DNA of 64,000 nucleotides from Micromonospora carbonacea. GTDB taxonomy: Bacteria > Actinomycetota > Actinomycetes > Mycobacteriales > Micromonosporaceae. The notes under the pieces are model-generated. The model ran no database searches and was not told where the DNA came from. It saw only the letters and a program-made list of their open reading frames with translations. A program made the translations under genes and the position numbers. Location of the stretch: contig NZ_JACHMZ010000001.1 in the NCBI RefSeq assembly GCF_014205165.1, positions 6,430,501-6,494,500 on the forward strand, read 5' to 3'. This document shows, one piece after another, positions 51,562 to 61,802 of the stretch; position 1 is the stretch's first letter, and each line of letters begins with the position of its first letter.

Positions 51562-52875
51562 TCAGCGCCAGCCCACGTCGATCCGGTCGCCGCGCTCGTC
51601 GAAGAAGTGCAGGGCGTCCATGCGTACGGAGATGGCCAGCGGATGCCCGGGGCTGACCGCCGGGTACGGGGCGAGCCGTACCGCCAGCTCGGCGGGGCGG
51701 CGGTGGTGCCGGCCCGGGTCGTTGAGCACGCTGGTGCGGTTGCCGCCGTCCCGGTTCTGCTCGGCGGGGGCCGCCTCGGCGTCACCGGAGCGCCCGGTGA
51801 GCCGCTGCATGACCTGCCCGAACCGGCGCAGCCCGCGCTGGCCGCCGCTGGTCTCCTCGGCCCGGTTGCCCATCTCGTCGACCACGATCGCGGTGGCCCC
51901 GATGTCGAGGAAGGCCAGCGACTCGTGGCCGTGGTGCTCCAGGTAACGGATCCGGCCCTGGAGGACGTGCCCGGGGGTGTCGGGCGCGACCGGGGTGAGC
52001 GCCTCGGCCCGCATCCCGACCACGATCCGCTCGCCGTGGTAGTGCGCGACGGCCCGGCTGCGGATGTCGTCCCAGGGCAGGTAGAGCGACTGCTCGCCGA
52101 GGTTCAGCGCGACGTACCGGTCGAGGTGGACGTAGACCGACGCCTCCAGCAGGTTCATCCTCGGGCTGCCGAGGAACGCGGCGACGTAGAGGGTGGCCGG
52201 CCGCCCGTACACCTGGGTGGGGGTGCCGACGTCCTGGAGGACGCCCTTGCGCATGATCGCCACCCGGTCGGCCATGGTGAGCGCCTCGGCCTGGTCGTGG
52301 GTGACGTAGATGGTGGTGACGCCCAGCTCGCGGGTGAGGGCGGAGATCTCCGCGCGCAGCTCCGCCCGCAGGCCGCTGTCGAGGTTCGACAGCGGCTCGT
52401 CCATCAGGAACAGGCCGGGCCGGCGGACGATGGCCCGGCCCATCGCGACCCGCTGGCGCTGCCCGCCCGAGAGCTGGCTGGGCTTGCGGCCCAGCACGTC
52501 GCCGATGCCCAGCGCGCTGGCCACGTCGGCGACCCGCTCCCCGCGCGGCGACGGGTCGACCCCGGCCAGCCGCAGGGGGAAGCCGATGTTGTCGCCCACC
52601 GTCATGTGCGGGTAGAGGGCGAAGTCCTGGAAGACCATGGCGATCTTCCGGTCCCGGGGCGGCAGGTCGTTGGCCAGCTCGCCGTCGAGCAGCACCGCGC
52701 CGGCGCTCGGGTCCTCCAGCCCCGCGATCATCCGCAGCACCGTCGACTTCCCACAACCCGACGGGCCGAGCAGGACCATGAACTCCCCGTCGTTCACGTC
52801 CAGGTTTATCTTGTCGACGGCCACCGTGCCGTCCTGAAATACCTTGGTCACATCCTTGAGCGCGACGGTTGTCAC
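51562..52875 (-). CDS. sugar ABC importer ATPase, MsiK/UgpC type
   Basis: A 437-residue ATPase: Walker A GPSGCGKS, Q-loop FQDFALYPHMTV, signature LSGGQRQRVAMGRA, Walker B LFLMDEPLSNLDS, switch VTHDQAEA, then an OB-fold regulatory domain (RYLEHHGHESLAF, SVRMDALHFFD at the end). This is the CUT1 type that can serve several sugar importers, as MsiK does in Streptomyces. It carries an extra segment of about 60 residues in the regulatory domain. No permease or binding-protein gene is nearby. It starts at GTG 52875 behind GGAGGAG. Confidence 0.92.
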   Translation of the reverse strand: MTTVALKDVTKVFQDGTVAVDKINLDVNDGEFMVLLGPSGCGKSTVLRMIAGLEDPSAGAVLLDGELANDLPPRDRKIAMVFQDFALYPHMTVGDNIGFPLRLAGVDPSPRGERVADVASALGIGDVLGRKPSQLSGGQRQRVAMGRAIVRRPGLFLMDEPLSNLDSGLRAELRAEISALTRELGVTTIYVTHDQAEALTMADRVAIMRKGVLQDVGTPTQVYGRPATLYVAAFLGSPRMNLLEASVYVHLDRYVALNLGEQSLYLPWDDIRSRAVAHYHGERIVVGMRAEALTPVAPDTPGHVLQGRIRYLEHHGHESLAFLDIGATAIVVDEMGNRAEETSGGQRGLRRFGQVMQRLTGRSGDAEAAPAEQNRDGGNRTSVLNDPGRHHRRPAELAVRLAPYPAVSPGHPLAISVRMDALHFFDERGDRIDVGWR

Positions 52876-52996
52876 CGTCTCCTCCCCCAGCCCCTCGGTT
52901 GAACCCCGAATGAATGTGACCAGGATCATGGACGCCGCACATCGGGTAAACGTGCCATGTTCGGCTCGTGACAGACCTATTACATGAACCTGCGGT

Positions 52997-55186
52997 TCAG
53001 CCGCCTTCCCCCAGGAACACCCGCCGGACGACCCGCTCGGCGGCCTGCCCGTCCTCCAGCGCGCAGAACCGCTCGCGGAACCGGCGGCGGGCCGCCGTGG
53101 CGGCCTCGGCGTCGACCGCGCCGGAGCGGAACAGGTCCAGCAGGCCGGGGAAGCTGGTGGTCACCGCGCCGGGCGGCTCGGCGAGCAGGTCGAGGTAGAC
53201 GCCCCGGGCCAGCCGGTACGCCTCCCAGTCCGGGGCGTAGACCACGATCGGCCGGTCCAGCACGGCGTAGTCGAACATCGCCGACGAGTAGTCGGTGACC
53301 AGCACGTCGGCGGCCAGGTAGAGGTCCTCCACCCGGTCGTGCCCGCTGACGTCGCGCACCCGCGCGGGACCGGGCGACGGGCTGGCGGCCGCCGACCGCC
53401 GGTCCCGGTCGGCGAAGTAGTGGCTGCGCATCAGCAGCACGCCGGCCGGGCCGAGCGCGTCACACAGCAGCTCCGGGTCGAACGGCGGCCGGTAGCCGGG
53501 CAGGTGCTCGCGGTGCGTCGGCGCGTACAGCACGACCCGGTCGCCGGCGGCGAGGCCGAGCCGGGCGCGCACCTCGCGCACGTCGCTGTCGGTGGCGGTG
53601 ACCAGCCGGTCGTTGCGCGGGTAGCCCACCTCCAGGGTGGTGTACGCGGCCGGGTACGCCCGCTCCCACATCTGGGTGGAGAAGCTGTTCGCCGAGACGC
53701 TGTAGTCCCAGCGGTCCACCCGGCGCAGCAGCTTCGCGAAGTCCATCCCGACCGCGCCGACCGGGTACCGCTGCTGGTCCAGCCCCATCACCTTCACCGG
53801 GGTGCCGTGGTGGGTCTGCACGTGCACCGACCCGGGACGCTTGCGCACGAAGTCGGGGAAGTTGACGTTGTTGACCAGCCACGTCGCCCGCGCCAGCACG
53901 CGGTGGTACTCGCGGGTGCCGGCGACCACGTACTCCACGCCGGGCGGCAGGGACGCGACCCGGTCCCGCCGGACGATCCACACGCCGCGCACGTGCGGGG
54001 CCATCCGGCGGGCCGCCTCGTAGATCGCGGCCGGGTTGCAGGCGTACCCCCGGAACCAGTAGGCGGCGTAGACGGCGAGCTGCGGGTCGAGCGGCCGGCG
54101 CAGCTCGGCCAGGTAGTACTCGCGCAGCACCGCGTCCCGGCCCAGCCGGGCGGCCCGGCGGGCAACGGGCCTGCCCCGGCGGACCTGCCGCCCGGCGGCC
54201 TCCCGGGCCTGGTTGGCGGCCCGCAGCGCGCTGAACGTCCGCCACCGGCCGGCGGCGACCAGCCGGTGCTTGAGCCCCTCGACCCCCGGCGGGGACGGGT
54301 AGCCGCCGGGCGGCAGCCAGCGGGCGTGGTCGGCGGTGATCCGGTCGAAGAAGGCCGGCCGCAGCTCGGGGGCGATCCGCTCGCCGTTGCCGAGCACCGT
54401 CAGGTAGTGCCAGATCATCCGTTCGAAGACCGCCGGCCGCAGGCCGTCGGCCGGCGGGGTCCGCCCGTCCATCCACCGGAACACCCGGTGCCACTGGACG
54501 AAGACCTCGAAGTGCCGGTCGCCCCGGGTACGGGTGATCGCGCCGGCCCGCCGCTGCCGGTAGTTGAGGCAGACCCGGTCGAGCACCCCGATCCGCTCGG
54601 CGGCCAGCAGCAGCGGGAAGCTGAACGCGACGTCCTCGTACCAGCCGGGCTCGAAGCGCAGCCCGAGGTCGACCAGGAACTCCCGCCGCACCAGCCGGTT
54701 CCAGGCGGTGTGCAGCAGCCGCAGCGCCTCCGGCCGCTCGGCCAGCCGGAACGGCTCCTCGCCGGGCGGGGTGGGGAAGACGTCGGCCATCGCGCTGCGG
54801 GTGGCCCGCCCGTCCCAGCGCACCCGCACATGGTCGACGAGCAGCACGTCGGGGCGGGTCCGGCGCAGCCGGGCGGCCACCTCGGCGAGGCAGTCGGGGG
54901 CGAGCCAGTCGTCGCCGTCGACGAACCAGACGTACTCGCCGCCGGCCCGGTCCAGCCCGACGTTGCGGGCCGGACCGAGGCCGACGTTGTCGTCGAGCCG
55001 GACGGCGTGCACCCGGTGGTCCCGGGCCGCGTACTCGGCGAGGATGTCGCCGCTGCCGTCCGGCGAGTGGTCGTCGACGCCGATGACCTCGACGTCGTCG
55101 AACGGTTGGCCGAGGATCGAGTCGAGGCACTCGCTCAGGTAGGCCTGCACCCGGTAGGCCGGTACGACGAAGCTGATCAGCGTCAT
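52997..55186 (-). CDS. GT2 glycosyltransferase fused to CDP-glycerol glycerophosphotransferase
   Basis: A 729-residue two-domain enzyme. Residues 1-250 are a GT2 glycosyltransferase (VVPAYRVQAYLSECLDSILG, EYVWFVDGDDW with the DxD). Residues about 350-725 are a TagF/TagB-like glycerophosphotransferase (HVQTHHGTPVKVMG, YAPTHRE, VLVTDYSSAMFDY). Such enzymes build teichoic-acid-like polymers from CDP-glycerol or similar donors. It is the last gene of the leftward operon, 16 bp after the CDP-alcohol enzyme. It starts at ATG 55186. Confidence 0.92.
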   Translation of the reverse strand: MTLISFVVPAYRVQAYLSECLDSILGQPFDDVEVIGVDDHSPDGSGDILAEYAARDHRVHAVRLDDNVGLGPARNVGLDRAGGEYVWFVDGDDWLAPDCLAEVAARLRRTRPDVLLVDHVRVRWDGRATRSAMADVFPTPPGEEPFRLAERPEALRLLHTAWNRLVRREFLVDLGLRFEPGWYEDVAFSFPLLLAAERIGVLDRVCLNYRQRRAGAITRTRGDRHFEVFVQWHRVFRWMDGRTPPADGLRPAVFERMIWHYLTVLGNGERIAPELRPAFFDRITADHARWLPPGGYPSPPGVEGLKHRLVAAGRWRTFSALRAANQAREAAGRQVRRGRPVARRAARLGRDAVLREYYLAELRRPLDPQLAVYAAYWFRGYACNPAAIYEAARRMAPHVRGVWIVRRDRVASLPPGVEYVVAGTREYHRVLARATWLVNNVNFPDFVRKRPGSVHVQTHHGTPVKVMGLDQQRYPVGAVGMDFAKLLRRVDRWDYSVSANSFSTQMWERAYPAAYTTLEVGYPRNDRLVTATDSDVREVRARLGLAAGDRVVLYAPTHREHLPGYRPPFDPELLCDALGPAGVLLMRSHYFADRDRRSAAASPSPGPARVRDVSGHDRVEDLYLAADVLVTDYSSAMFDYAVLDRPIVVYAPDWEAYRLARGVYLDLLAEPPGAVTTSFPGLLDLFRSGAVDAEAATAARRRFRERFCALEDGQAAERVVRRVFLGEGG

Positions 55187-55202
55187 CGGCCGGCCCCTCA
55201 CG

Positions 55203-57272
55203 TCAGCCCGGCTGGCGGACCTCACCGCCCGCCGGGACCCCCACGCCCCGCCGGGCGCGGGCGGGCAGGACGACCCAGGCCAGGACCACGCTCCCGACGA
55301 AAACCACGAGCAGGTACGCACCGAGTGTAGCCATGGCAATCCCCGCGAAACCGGCGAAAGCCGCTACCGCGAGCACCGCCGAGCGCCCCTCCCAGCCCAG
55401 CGTGGCACCGTGCAGCGGCGGGGCCGCCTGCCGCTTCTCCAGCCGGGCGGTCAGGTCGTAGTGGTGCAGGGTGAGCACGAAGACGTAGCCGAAGACCACC
55501 CAGGCGGGGGCCCCGCCGACCAGGCCGGCGGCGATGGCGAACAGGTATTCGCCGGCCCGCAGCGCCGCCGGCACCAGCCAGTCCAGCGGGCCGTTGTGCG
55601 CCGCCCCCGCCCCGAGCGCGGCGACCAGCAGCACCAGCAGCGCCACCGGCACCGCCCAGGCCAGCCCGCCCGCCTCGTCGCCGGCACGCACCCGCAGCCC
55701 GGCCGCGGCCAGCAGCGCCGCCGGGCCGAGCGCCCCGAGCACGGCGAGGGTCAGCGGGCCCATCGGCCGCAGCACCGGGAACCGGGCCGCGATCGGCCCG
55801 TCGTCGCGGTGCAGCGTCGCGTCGACCGTGTCCAGCACCGGCACCCACATCCAGCGGGCCCGCAGGGTGCGCAGCGCACCCGTGTAGGCGAACGCCAGCA
55901 CCCCCCAGGTCAGCACGGCGACGAGGCTGACCAGGGGCCCGAACAGCGCCACGGTCAGCGCGATCAGCGCCCACCGCTCCCCGATCGGGAACACCACCGT
56001 GCGCTTGAGCCAGTAGGACAGCGAGCCCGTGTCGGCCTGCACCCGGGTCGACGCGGCGTTCAGCCGGTCGCCGATCCCGCCGCCTCCTCCGCCAACCGCC
56101 TTGGGTCGGCGGGCCGCCTCGTCGTGCAGCACCCCGTACCACGTGTCGGTCATGTGCCGGACGGTCTGCAACGTCATCGCGGCCACGGCCAGCGCCCAGC
56201 CGTAGCGGAACCCGGCGGCCGTCGCGCCGTAGCCGAGGCCCGCGTAGACCAGGTATTCCTTGGCCCGGTCGGCCATCGTGTCCAGCCAGCCGCCCCACGC
56301 GCTGAAGTGCCGGGTGTAGCGGGCGAGCTGCCCGTCGACGCAGTCCAGCACGAAGCCGAGGTAGAGCAGCACCGCGCCGGCCACCAGCGCCGGCCGTCCG
56401 CCGACGCCGAACAGCACCGCCGCGACGGCCGCGAACAGCACCGAGATCGCGGTGACCCCGGTCGGCGTCAGGCCGAGCTTCGCCGACGCCTTCGTCACGT
56501 ACGGCGACCAGGTGCTGACGAAGAACGTGGTGAAGAAGTCGTCCTTCTCCTTCACCGACAGCCGCAGCTCGGCCCGGTCCTCGTCGACGGCGGCGACGGC
56601 GGCCTCGGCGGCGGCCAGCCCGGCCGGGCCGGCGACCCGGTGGGCGACGAGCAGGCGTACCCGGTGGGCGAACGTCAGCGTGCCCAGCGCGGTGAGGCCG
56701 GTGAACAGCCGGTCCACGGCGGACCCGGCCGCCTCGGGCCCGGCGGCCGGCGGCGTCGCGGCGACGGCGGCCGGGTCCGTGCCGGCGATCGGCGTGCCCG
56801 CGACGGCGGCGCGGGCGGCGGCGGCCAGCGCGGGCAGGTCGTCGCGGCCCACCCGCAGCGCGCCGCCGAACACCCCGGTCTGCCCGCCGTCGAGCCGCCC
56901 GTCCGGGCCGGCGTCGACGACCTGGCCGCGCTCCTCGCGCACCACGGCCTGCCCGGGGGCCGGCGGGTCGGTCAGCACCAGGGCCACCGTCGGGCCCACC
57001 GGGCTGGTGGCCAGGTGCCGCAGCACGGCGGTGTGCGCCACCAGGTCCGTCCCGCTGACGATCACCGGGCCGGTGGCGGCGTCGACAAGCGTCGCCAGCT
57101 CGGTCAGGTTCGCGGCGCGCCGCACGTGGGTCACCCCGGCCCGGTGCCACTGCTCGGCGAGCCGGTCGGCGAGGGCGGCCCCGAGGGGTTCCCCGCCTCC
57201 CACCTGGGCACCGGCGGCCGTCGGCTGGCCCGCGGCCGGCGTTCCGGCGGCGAGCACGATCGCGACGGTCAC
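55203..57272 (-). CDS. CDP-alcohol phosphatidyltransferase with nucleotidyltransferase-like N-terminus
   Basis: A 689-residue membrane enzyme. The first 200 residues start like a nucleotidyltransferase (MTVAIVLAAG) but the sequence that follows is degenerate. The middle holds the complete CDP-alcohol motif DCVDGQLARY...GGWLDTMADR (pattern D-x2-D-G-x2-A-R-x8-G-x3-D-x3-D), which catalyses transfer of a phosphoalcohol from a CDP donor. About ten membrane segments follow, like the DUF5941-type C-terminus. It starts at GTG 57272, overlapping the ATPase stop (GTGA). Confidence 0.9.
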   Translation of the reverse strand: MTVAIVLAAGTPAAGQPTAAGAQVGGGEPLGAALADRLAEQWHRAGVTHVRRAANLTELATLVDAATGPVIVSGTDLVAHTAVLRHLATSPVGPTVALVLTDPPAPGQAVVREERGQVVDAGPDGRLDGGQTGVFGGALRVGRDDLPALAAAARAAVAGTPIAGTDPAAVAATPPAAGPEAAGSAVDRLFTGLTALGTLTFAHRVRLLVAHRVAGPAGLAAAEAAVAAVDEDRAELRLSVKEKDDFFTTFFVSTWSPYVTKASAKLGLTPTGVTAISVLFAAVAAVLFGVGGRPALVAGAVLLYLGFVLDCVDGQLARYTRHFSAWGGWLDTMADRAKEYLVYAGLGYGATAAGFRYGWALAVAAMTLQTVRHMTDTWYGVLHDEAARRPKAVGGGGGGIGDRLNAASTRVQADTGSLSYWLKRTVVFPIGERWALIALTVALFGPLVSLVAVLTWGVLAFAYTGALRTLRARWMWVPVLDTVDATLHRDDGPIAARFPVLRPMGPLTLAVLGALGPAALLAAAGLRVRAGDEAGGLAWAVPVALLVLLVAALGAGAAHNGPLDWLVPAALRAGEYLFAIAAGLVGGAPAWVVFGYVFVLTLHHYDLTARLEKRQAAPPLHGATLGWEGRSAVLAVAAFAGFAGIAMATLGAYLLVVFVGSVVLAWVVLPARARRGVGVPAGGEVRQPG

Positions 57273-58051
57273 CGCGCGACCGCGGCGTGGTACGCGTCGA
57301 GCGCCTCGGCGATCGTCCCGTCGACGGTCAGCCGCCCGGCGTCGAGGTAGAGCCCCCGACGGCAGAACCGGGTCAGATCCTTTTCGTTGTGTGACACGAG
57401 CACGAGTGTGCGTCCCTCCCGAAGCAATCTCTCGATCGTCGCATAGCACTTCTCGCGGAACTCCGCGTCCCCGACCGCCGTCACCTCGTCCATCAGCAGG
57501 ATCGGGTGCGGGAGGTGGGAGATGATCGCGAAGCCGAGGCGGACCTTCATCCCCGACGAGTAGTGCCGCACCGCCGTGTCGATGGCCCGTTCCACCTGCT
57601 CGCCGGCGAAGGAGACGATCTCATGAAAGTGTTTCCGCAGGTAACGCGCCGACAGGCCGTGCAGGCCGCCGACGAGGTAGAGGTTCTCCCGCCCGGTCAG
57701 GTCGTTGGAGAAGCCGGCCGACAGCTCCAGCAGCGGGGCCACGTCGCCGCGGACCCGGATGCTCCCCTCGTCGGGGATGAGCACCCCGGCGATCAGCCGC
57801 AGCAGGGTGCTCTTGCCGGTGCCGTTGCGGCCGACCACCCCGACCGTCTCGCCCGGCGCGACGCGGAACGACACGTCCCGCAGCGGCCAGAACCGCCCGT
57901 CGTCGACGGACCGGCTCTTGTCGGCACCGGATCCGGCGGCGCCCCGCCCGCCGGGGCGGATGAAGAACTCGCGCAGCCGAAGCTGCCGCCGCCGGTTGCG
58001 GACGAACCGGATGCCCAGCCCGTCCGCCTCGATGATCGGGTCGGCCGCCAT
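57269..58051 (-). CDS. polysaccharide/teichoic acid export ATPase (Wzt/TagH type)
   Basis: A 260-residue ATPase. It has Walker A VGRNGTGKS, a signature YSSGMKVRLGFA (the SSGM form of polysaccharide exporters), Walker B ILLMDEVTAVGD and switch VSHN. A basic segment (NRRRQLRLREFFI) and a Gly-rich insert precede the core. No C-terminal carbohydrate-binding domain is present, as in TagH-less Wzt. Its ATG overlaps the permease stop (TGATG), and its stop overlaps the next GTG. Confidence 0.93.
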   Translation of the reverse strand: MAADPIIEADGLGIRFVRNRRRQLRLREFFIRPGGRGAAGSGADKSRSVDDGRFWPLRDVSFRVAPGETVGVVGRNGTGKSTLLRLIAGVLIPDEGSIRVRGDVAPLLELSAGFSNDLTGRENLYLVGGLHGLSARYLRKHFHEIVSFAGEQVERAIDTAVRHYSSGMKVRLGFAIISHLPHPILLMDEVTAVGDAEFREKCYATIERLLREGRTLVLVSHNEKDLTRFCRRGLYLDAGRLTVDGTIAEALDAYHAAVAR

Positions 58052-58905
58052 CACAGCTCCTTGAGCACGGCGGGTTCGAGCCGCCGGAACGCCCACCAGC
58101 CGGCCACCAGCACCAGCACGCTCACCGCGACCGTGGTGGCGAGCAGCCGGGCGTCGGGGAACTGGTCCGGGTACCACACGGCGTGGTGCAGCTGGAAGAT
58201 GCCGACCAGCGGGTTCAGCTCGTACGCGGCCTTCACCCAGCCCGGCAGCGTCGACTCGCGCACCAGGCTCAGGGGATAGATGATCGGGGTGGCGTAGAAC
58301 AGCACCCGGATCACCAGCCGCATGAACCGCTCGATGTCCCGCATCAGCACGTTCAGCGCCGACAGCAGCAGCGCCAGCCCGACCAGCAGCACCGCCTGCA
58401 CGGCCACGGCCAGCGGCAGGGCGAGCACCGACCAGCCCGGGCGCACCTCGCCACGCACCGCGTACGCGACGGCGATGGCGGCCAGGATCGGCAGGCCGGC
58501 GGCGTACTCGGCGAACCGGCCGGTGATCCGGCCGATGGGGAACACCTGGCGCGGCACGTTCATCGTGGTGATCAGCCGGGCCTGGCCGGTGAGCGCGTTG
58601 GTCGCCTCGCTCAGCGCCGAGCTGGTCCACATCCAGGCGAAGACGCCGGTGATCAGGAACAGCGGGTACGACCCGGCGGCCTGCCCCAGGTGCCGGCTCG
58701 TGTCGCCGGAATAGAGCACCCCGAAGACGAACCAGTAGATCGCGCCCATGCCCAGCGGCTCGATCAGCGACCAGAGGTAGCCCAGCACCGACTGCTGGTA
58801 TTTCACCGCGAGGTCGCGGCGGACGAGGATGCGCAGCGAGCCGCGGTGCGCCCACAGGCGGGCCACCGGCCCGTGCGGGCCGGCCGCCCGGACGCCAGAC
58901 GTCAC
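58051..58905 (-). CDS. polysaccharide/teichoic acid export permease (Wzm/TagG type)
   Basis: A 284-residue ABC-2 permease with six membrane segments and the family stretch VKYQQSVLGYLWSLIEPLGM near the N-terminus. It starts at GTG 58905 behind GAGGAGG. It is the first gene of the four-gene operon and works with the next ATPase to move a finished polymer across the membrane. Confidence 0.93.
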   Translation of the reverse strand: MTSGVRAAGPHGPVARLWAHRGSLRILVRRDLAVKYQQSVLGYLWSLIEPLGMGAIYWFVFGVLYSGDTSRHLGQAAGSYPLFLITGVFAWMWTSSALSEATNALTGQARLITTMNVPRQVFPIGRITGRFAEYAAGLPILAAIAVAYAVRGEVRPGWSVLALPLAVAVQAVLLVGLALLLSALNVLMRDIERFMRLVIRVLFYATPIIYPLSLVRESTLPGWVKAAYELNPLVGIFQLHHAVWYPDQFPDARLLATTVAVSVLVLVAGWWAFRRLEPAVLKEL

Positions 58906-58924
58906 CGCCCGCCTCCTCGCCCGC

Positions 58925-60295
<1,371 letters not shown>

Positions 60296-60510
60296 CTGCA
60301 CTTCCTCGCCGTCGTACGCCCTGGTACGGACCCGACGGGCGAGCCTACCCGCAGCCCGCTTCCCTCCCCGGCGCGTCGGGGCGGGCCCGCCCGGGTAAGC
60401 ACCTACGGGTCAGGGGTCCCGGGATCCCCCTCGCGACGGAGGGCGGGCGCGACGGCGGTTCCTACCGTTGAGTCAGAGGCGGCGGCACGCCGCAGAGTGG
60501 GAGGACGACG

Positions 60511-60717
60511 ATGAGTCGCAAACTGGTCCGGCCCCGCGAGGGGCGCATGCTCGCCGGCGTCTGCGTCGGCCTGGCCCGCCGGTTCAACACGTCCGCCAAC
60601 CTGGTCCGCCTGCTGTTCCTGCTGTCGCTGCTGCTGCCCGGCACCCAGGTGATCGTCTATCTGGTGCTGTGGGTGCTCATGCCGAACGAGGACCGCTACG
60701 CCACCGCCCGCTACTGA
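60511..60717 (+). CDS. PspC-domain membrane protein
   Basis: A 68-residue protein. The PspC signature RMLAGVCVGLARRFNTSANLVRL is followed by one membrane segment LLFLLSLLLPGTQVIVYLVLWVLMP. PspC is linked to envelope stress response. It starts at ATG 60511 behind GGGAGGA. Confidence 0.92.
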   Translation: MSRKLVRPREGRMLAGVCVGLARRFNTSANLVRLLFLLSLLLPGTQVIVYLVLWVLMPNEDRYATARY

Positions 60718-60783
60718 CCCTGCCGACAGAGACGCCCGCCCCGGCTCCCCCCGGGACGGGCGTCTCGCCGTTCGCGTCGACGG

Positions 60784-61470
60784 TCAGGGCGCGACGTAGG
60801 TGACGGTCACCTTCTCGTATCCCAGGGAACGCAGCAGTCCCTCCAGCATCTTGTTGGTGTTCTCCTGCGCGCGGCCGGTCAGGCCGCTGTCGCGGGCGGC
60901 TGCCGTGATCCGGTCCTCGGCGAGCTTGTAGACCTGCTGCTGGCGGTTCGGGTCGCCCTTGACCAGGTCGTTGATCCGGTTGAGCAGGCCGCGCTGCTCC
61001 GCCACGACATAGCTCTTCTCCATGTCGAGGTTGGTCTGGCCGAGCTGCGGCGCGGGCAGCTTCACCTCGACCGACTTGCCGTCGGGCGACACGACCACCG
61101 CCCCCTCACCGATCTTGGTGAAGTCGACGTAGGCCTCCACACTGCCCGCCCCGACGAAGAGGGTGCGCTGGTTGAGCAGGAACTCCGGCACGTTGTCGCG
61201 GTCGTTCTGGAGATCGACGACGACCTGGAAGTTGCCCTCGGCCGCGACGTAGCGGCTGAGGTCCTGGATCGACTTGAGCAGCGGCGGCTGGCTGCGATCG
61301 GTCTGCTCCTTGGCGAAGGGGTTGCGGAAGTCGGGAAACACGTTGGTGGCCTGCGCGCCGAGCAGCACGACCACGGCCACCGCCGCCGCGCCGAGCACCA
61401 CGAGCAACCCCCGGGCGGGCCCGGAGGGGCCCTTGGGGGCGGGCCGGTCGACCTCACCGTCGTGGGACAT
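60784..61470 (-). CDS. DUF4230 membrane-anchored protein
   Basis: A 228-residue protein with one membrane segment (about 22-40) and an extracytoplasmic DUF4230 domain (LKSIQDLSRYVAAEGNFQVV, then NVPEFLLNQRTLFVGAGSVEAYVDF). The family is widespread and uncharacterised. It starts at ATG 61470. It points away from the decayed TA locus. Confidence 0.88.
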   Translation of the reverse strand: MSHDGEVDRPAPKGPSGPARGLLVVLGAAAVAVVVLLGAQATNVFPDFRNPFAKEQTDRSQPPLLKSIQDLSRYVAAEGNFQVVVDLQNDRDNVPEFLLNQRTLFVGAGSVEAYVDFTKIGEGAVVVSPDGKSVEVKLPAPQLGQTNLDMEKSYVVAEQRGLLNRINDLVKGDPNRQQQVYKLAEDRITAAARDSGLTGRAQENTNKMLEGLLRSLGYEKVTVTYVAP

Positions 61471-61549
61471 CGCTCACCATCCTCGATCGAACATCGTCTG
61501 AGGATGACGTTACGGCCATCGTGCGACACCCGCCCGCCAACCCGTCCCG

Positions 61550-61760
61550 CCAGGCCACGAGCCGGTGGTCATCGTGCCGCTGGCAGTGTACGAGGCGATG
61601 AAGGAAACCGGGCACCTCCTGCGCAGCCCGAGCAACTCCGCCGCTCTGCGCCGATCGATCGTGGAGCTTGAGGCGGGTGATGCGCAACGAACACGAGGGA
61701 ATCGGCAAGCCGGAGCCCGTCGAGATCGTCGCCTGCCTCTACGACTACGGTGACCGCTAG
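61550..61760 (+). pseudogene. decayed YefM-YoeB toxin-antitoxin locus
   Basis: Frame one from 61553 reads GHEPVVIVPLAVYEAMKETG then HLLRSPSNSAALRRSIVELE, a clear C-terminal part of a YefM/Phd antitoxin; its first 35-40 residues are gone. At about 61680 the signal moves to another frame that reads RNEHEGIGKPEPVEIVACLY plus DYGDR and stop. This matches two separate parts of YoeB toxin, FEGxGKPEPL and the C-terminal IAACRYHY, with the middle part (about 25 residues, with the catalytic RRI and EHR) deleted. No working protein is expected. Confidence 0.8.
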
Positions 61761-61802
61761 GCAGGTGTTTCTCATTCAGTCTCCCGCAGCCCAGAGAGGG
61801 TC

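Noticed and set aside
53339..55330. Open frame opposite the GT2-glycerophosphotransferase gene
   Set aside because: Low-complexity antisense shadow without start signal or domain.
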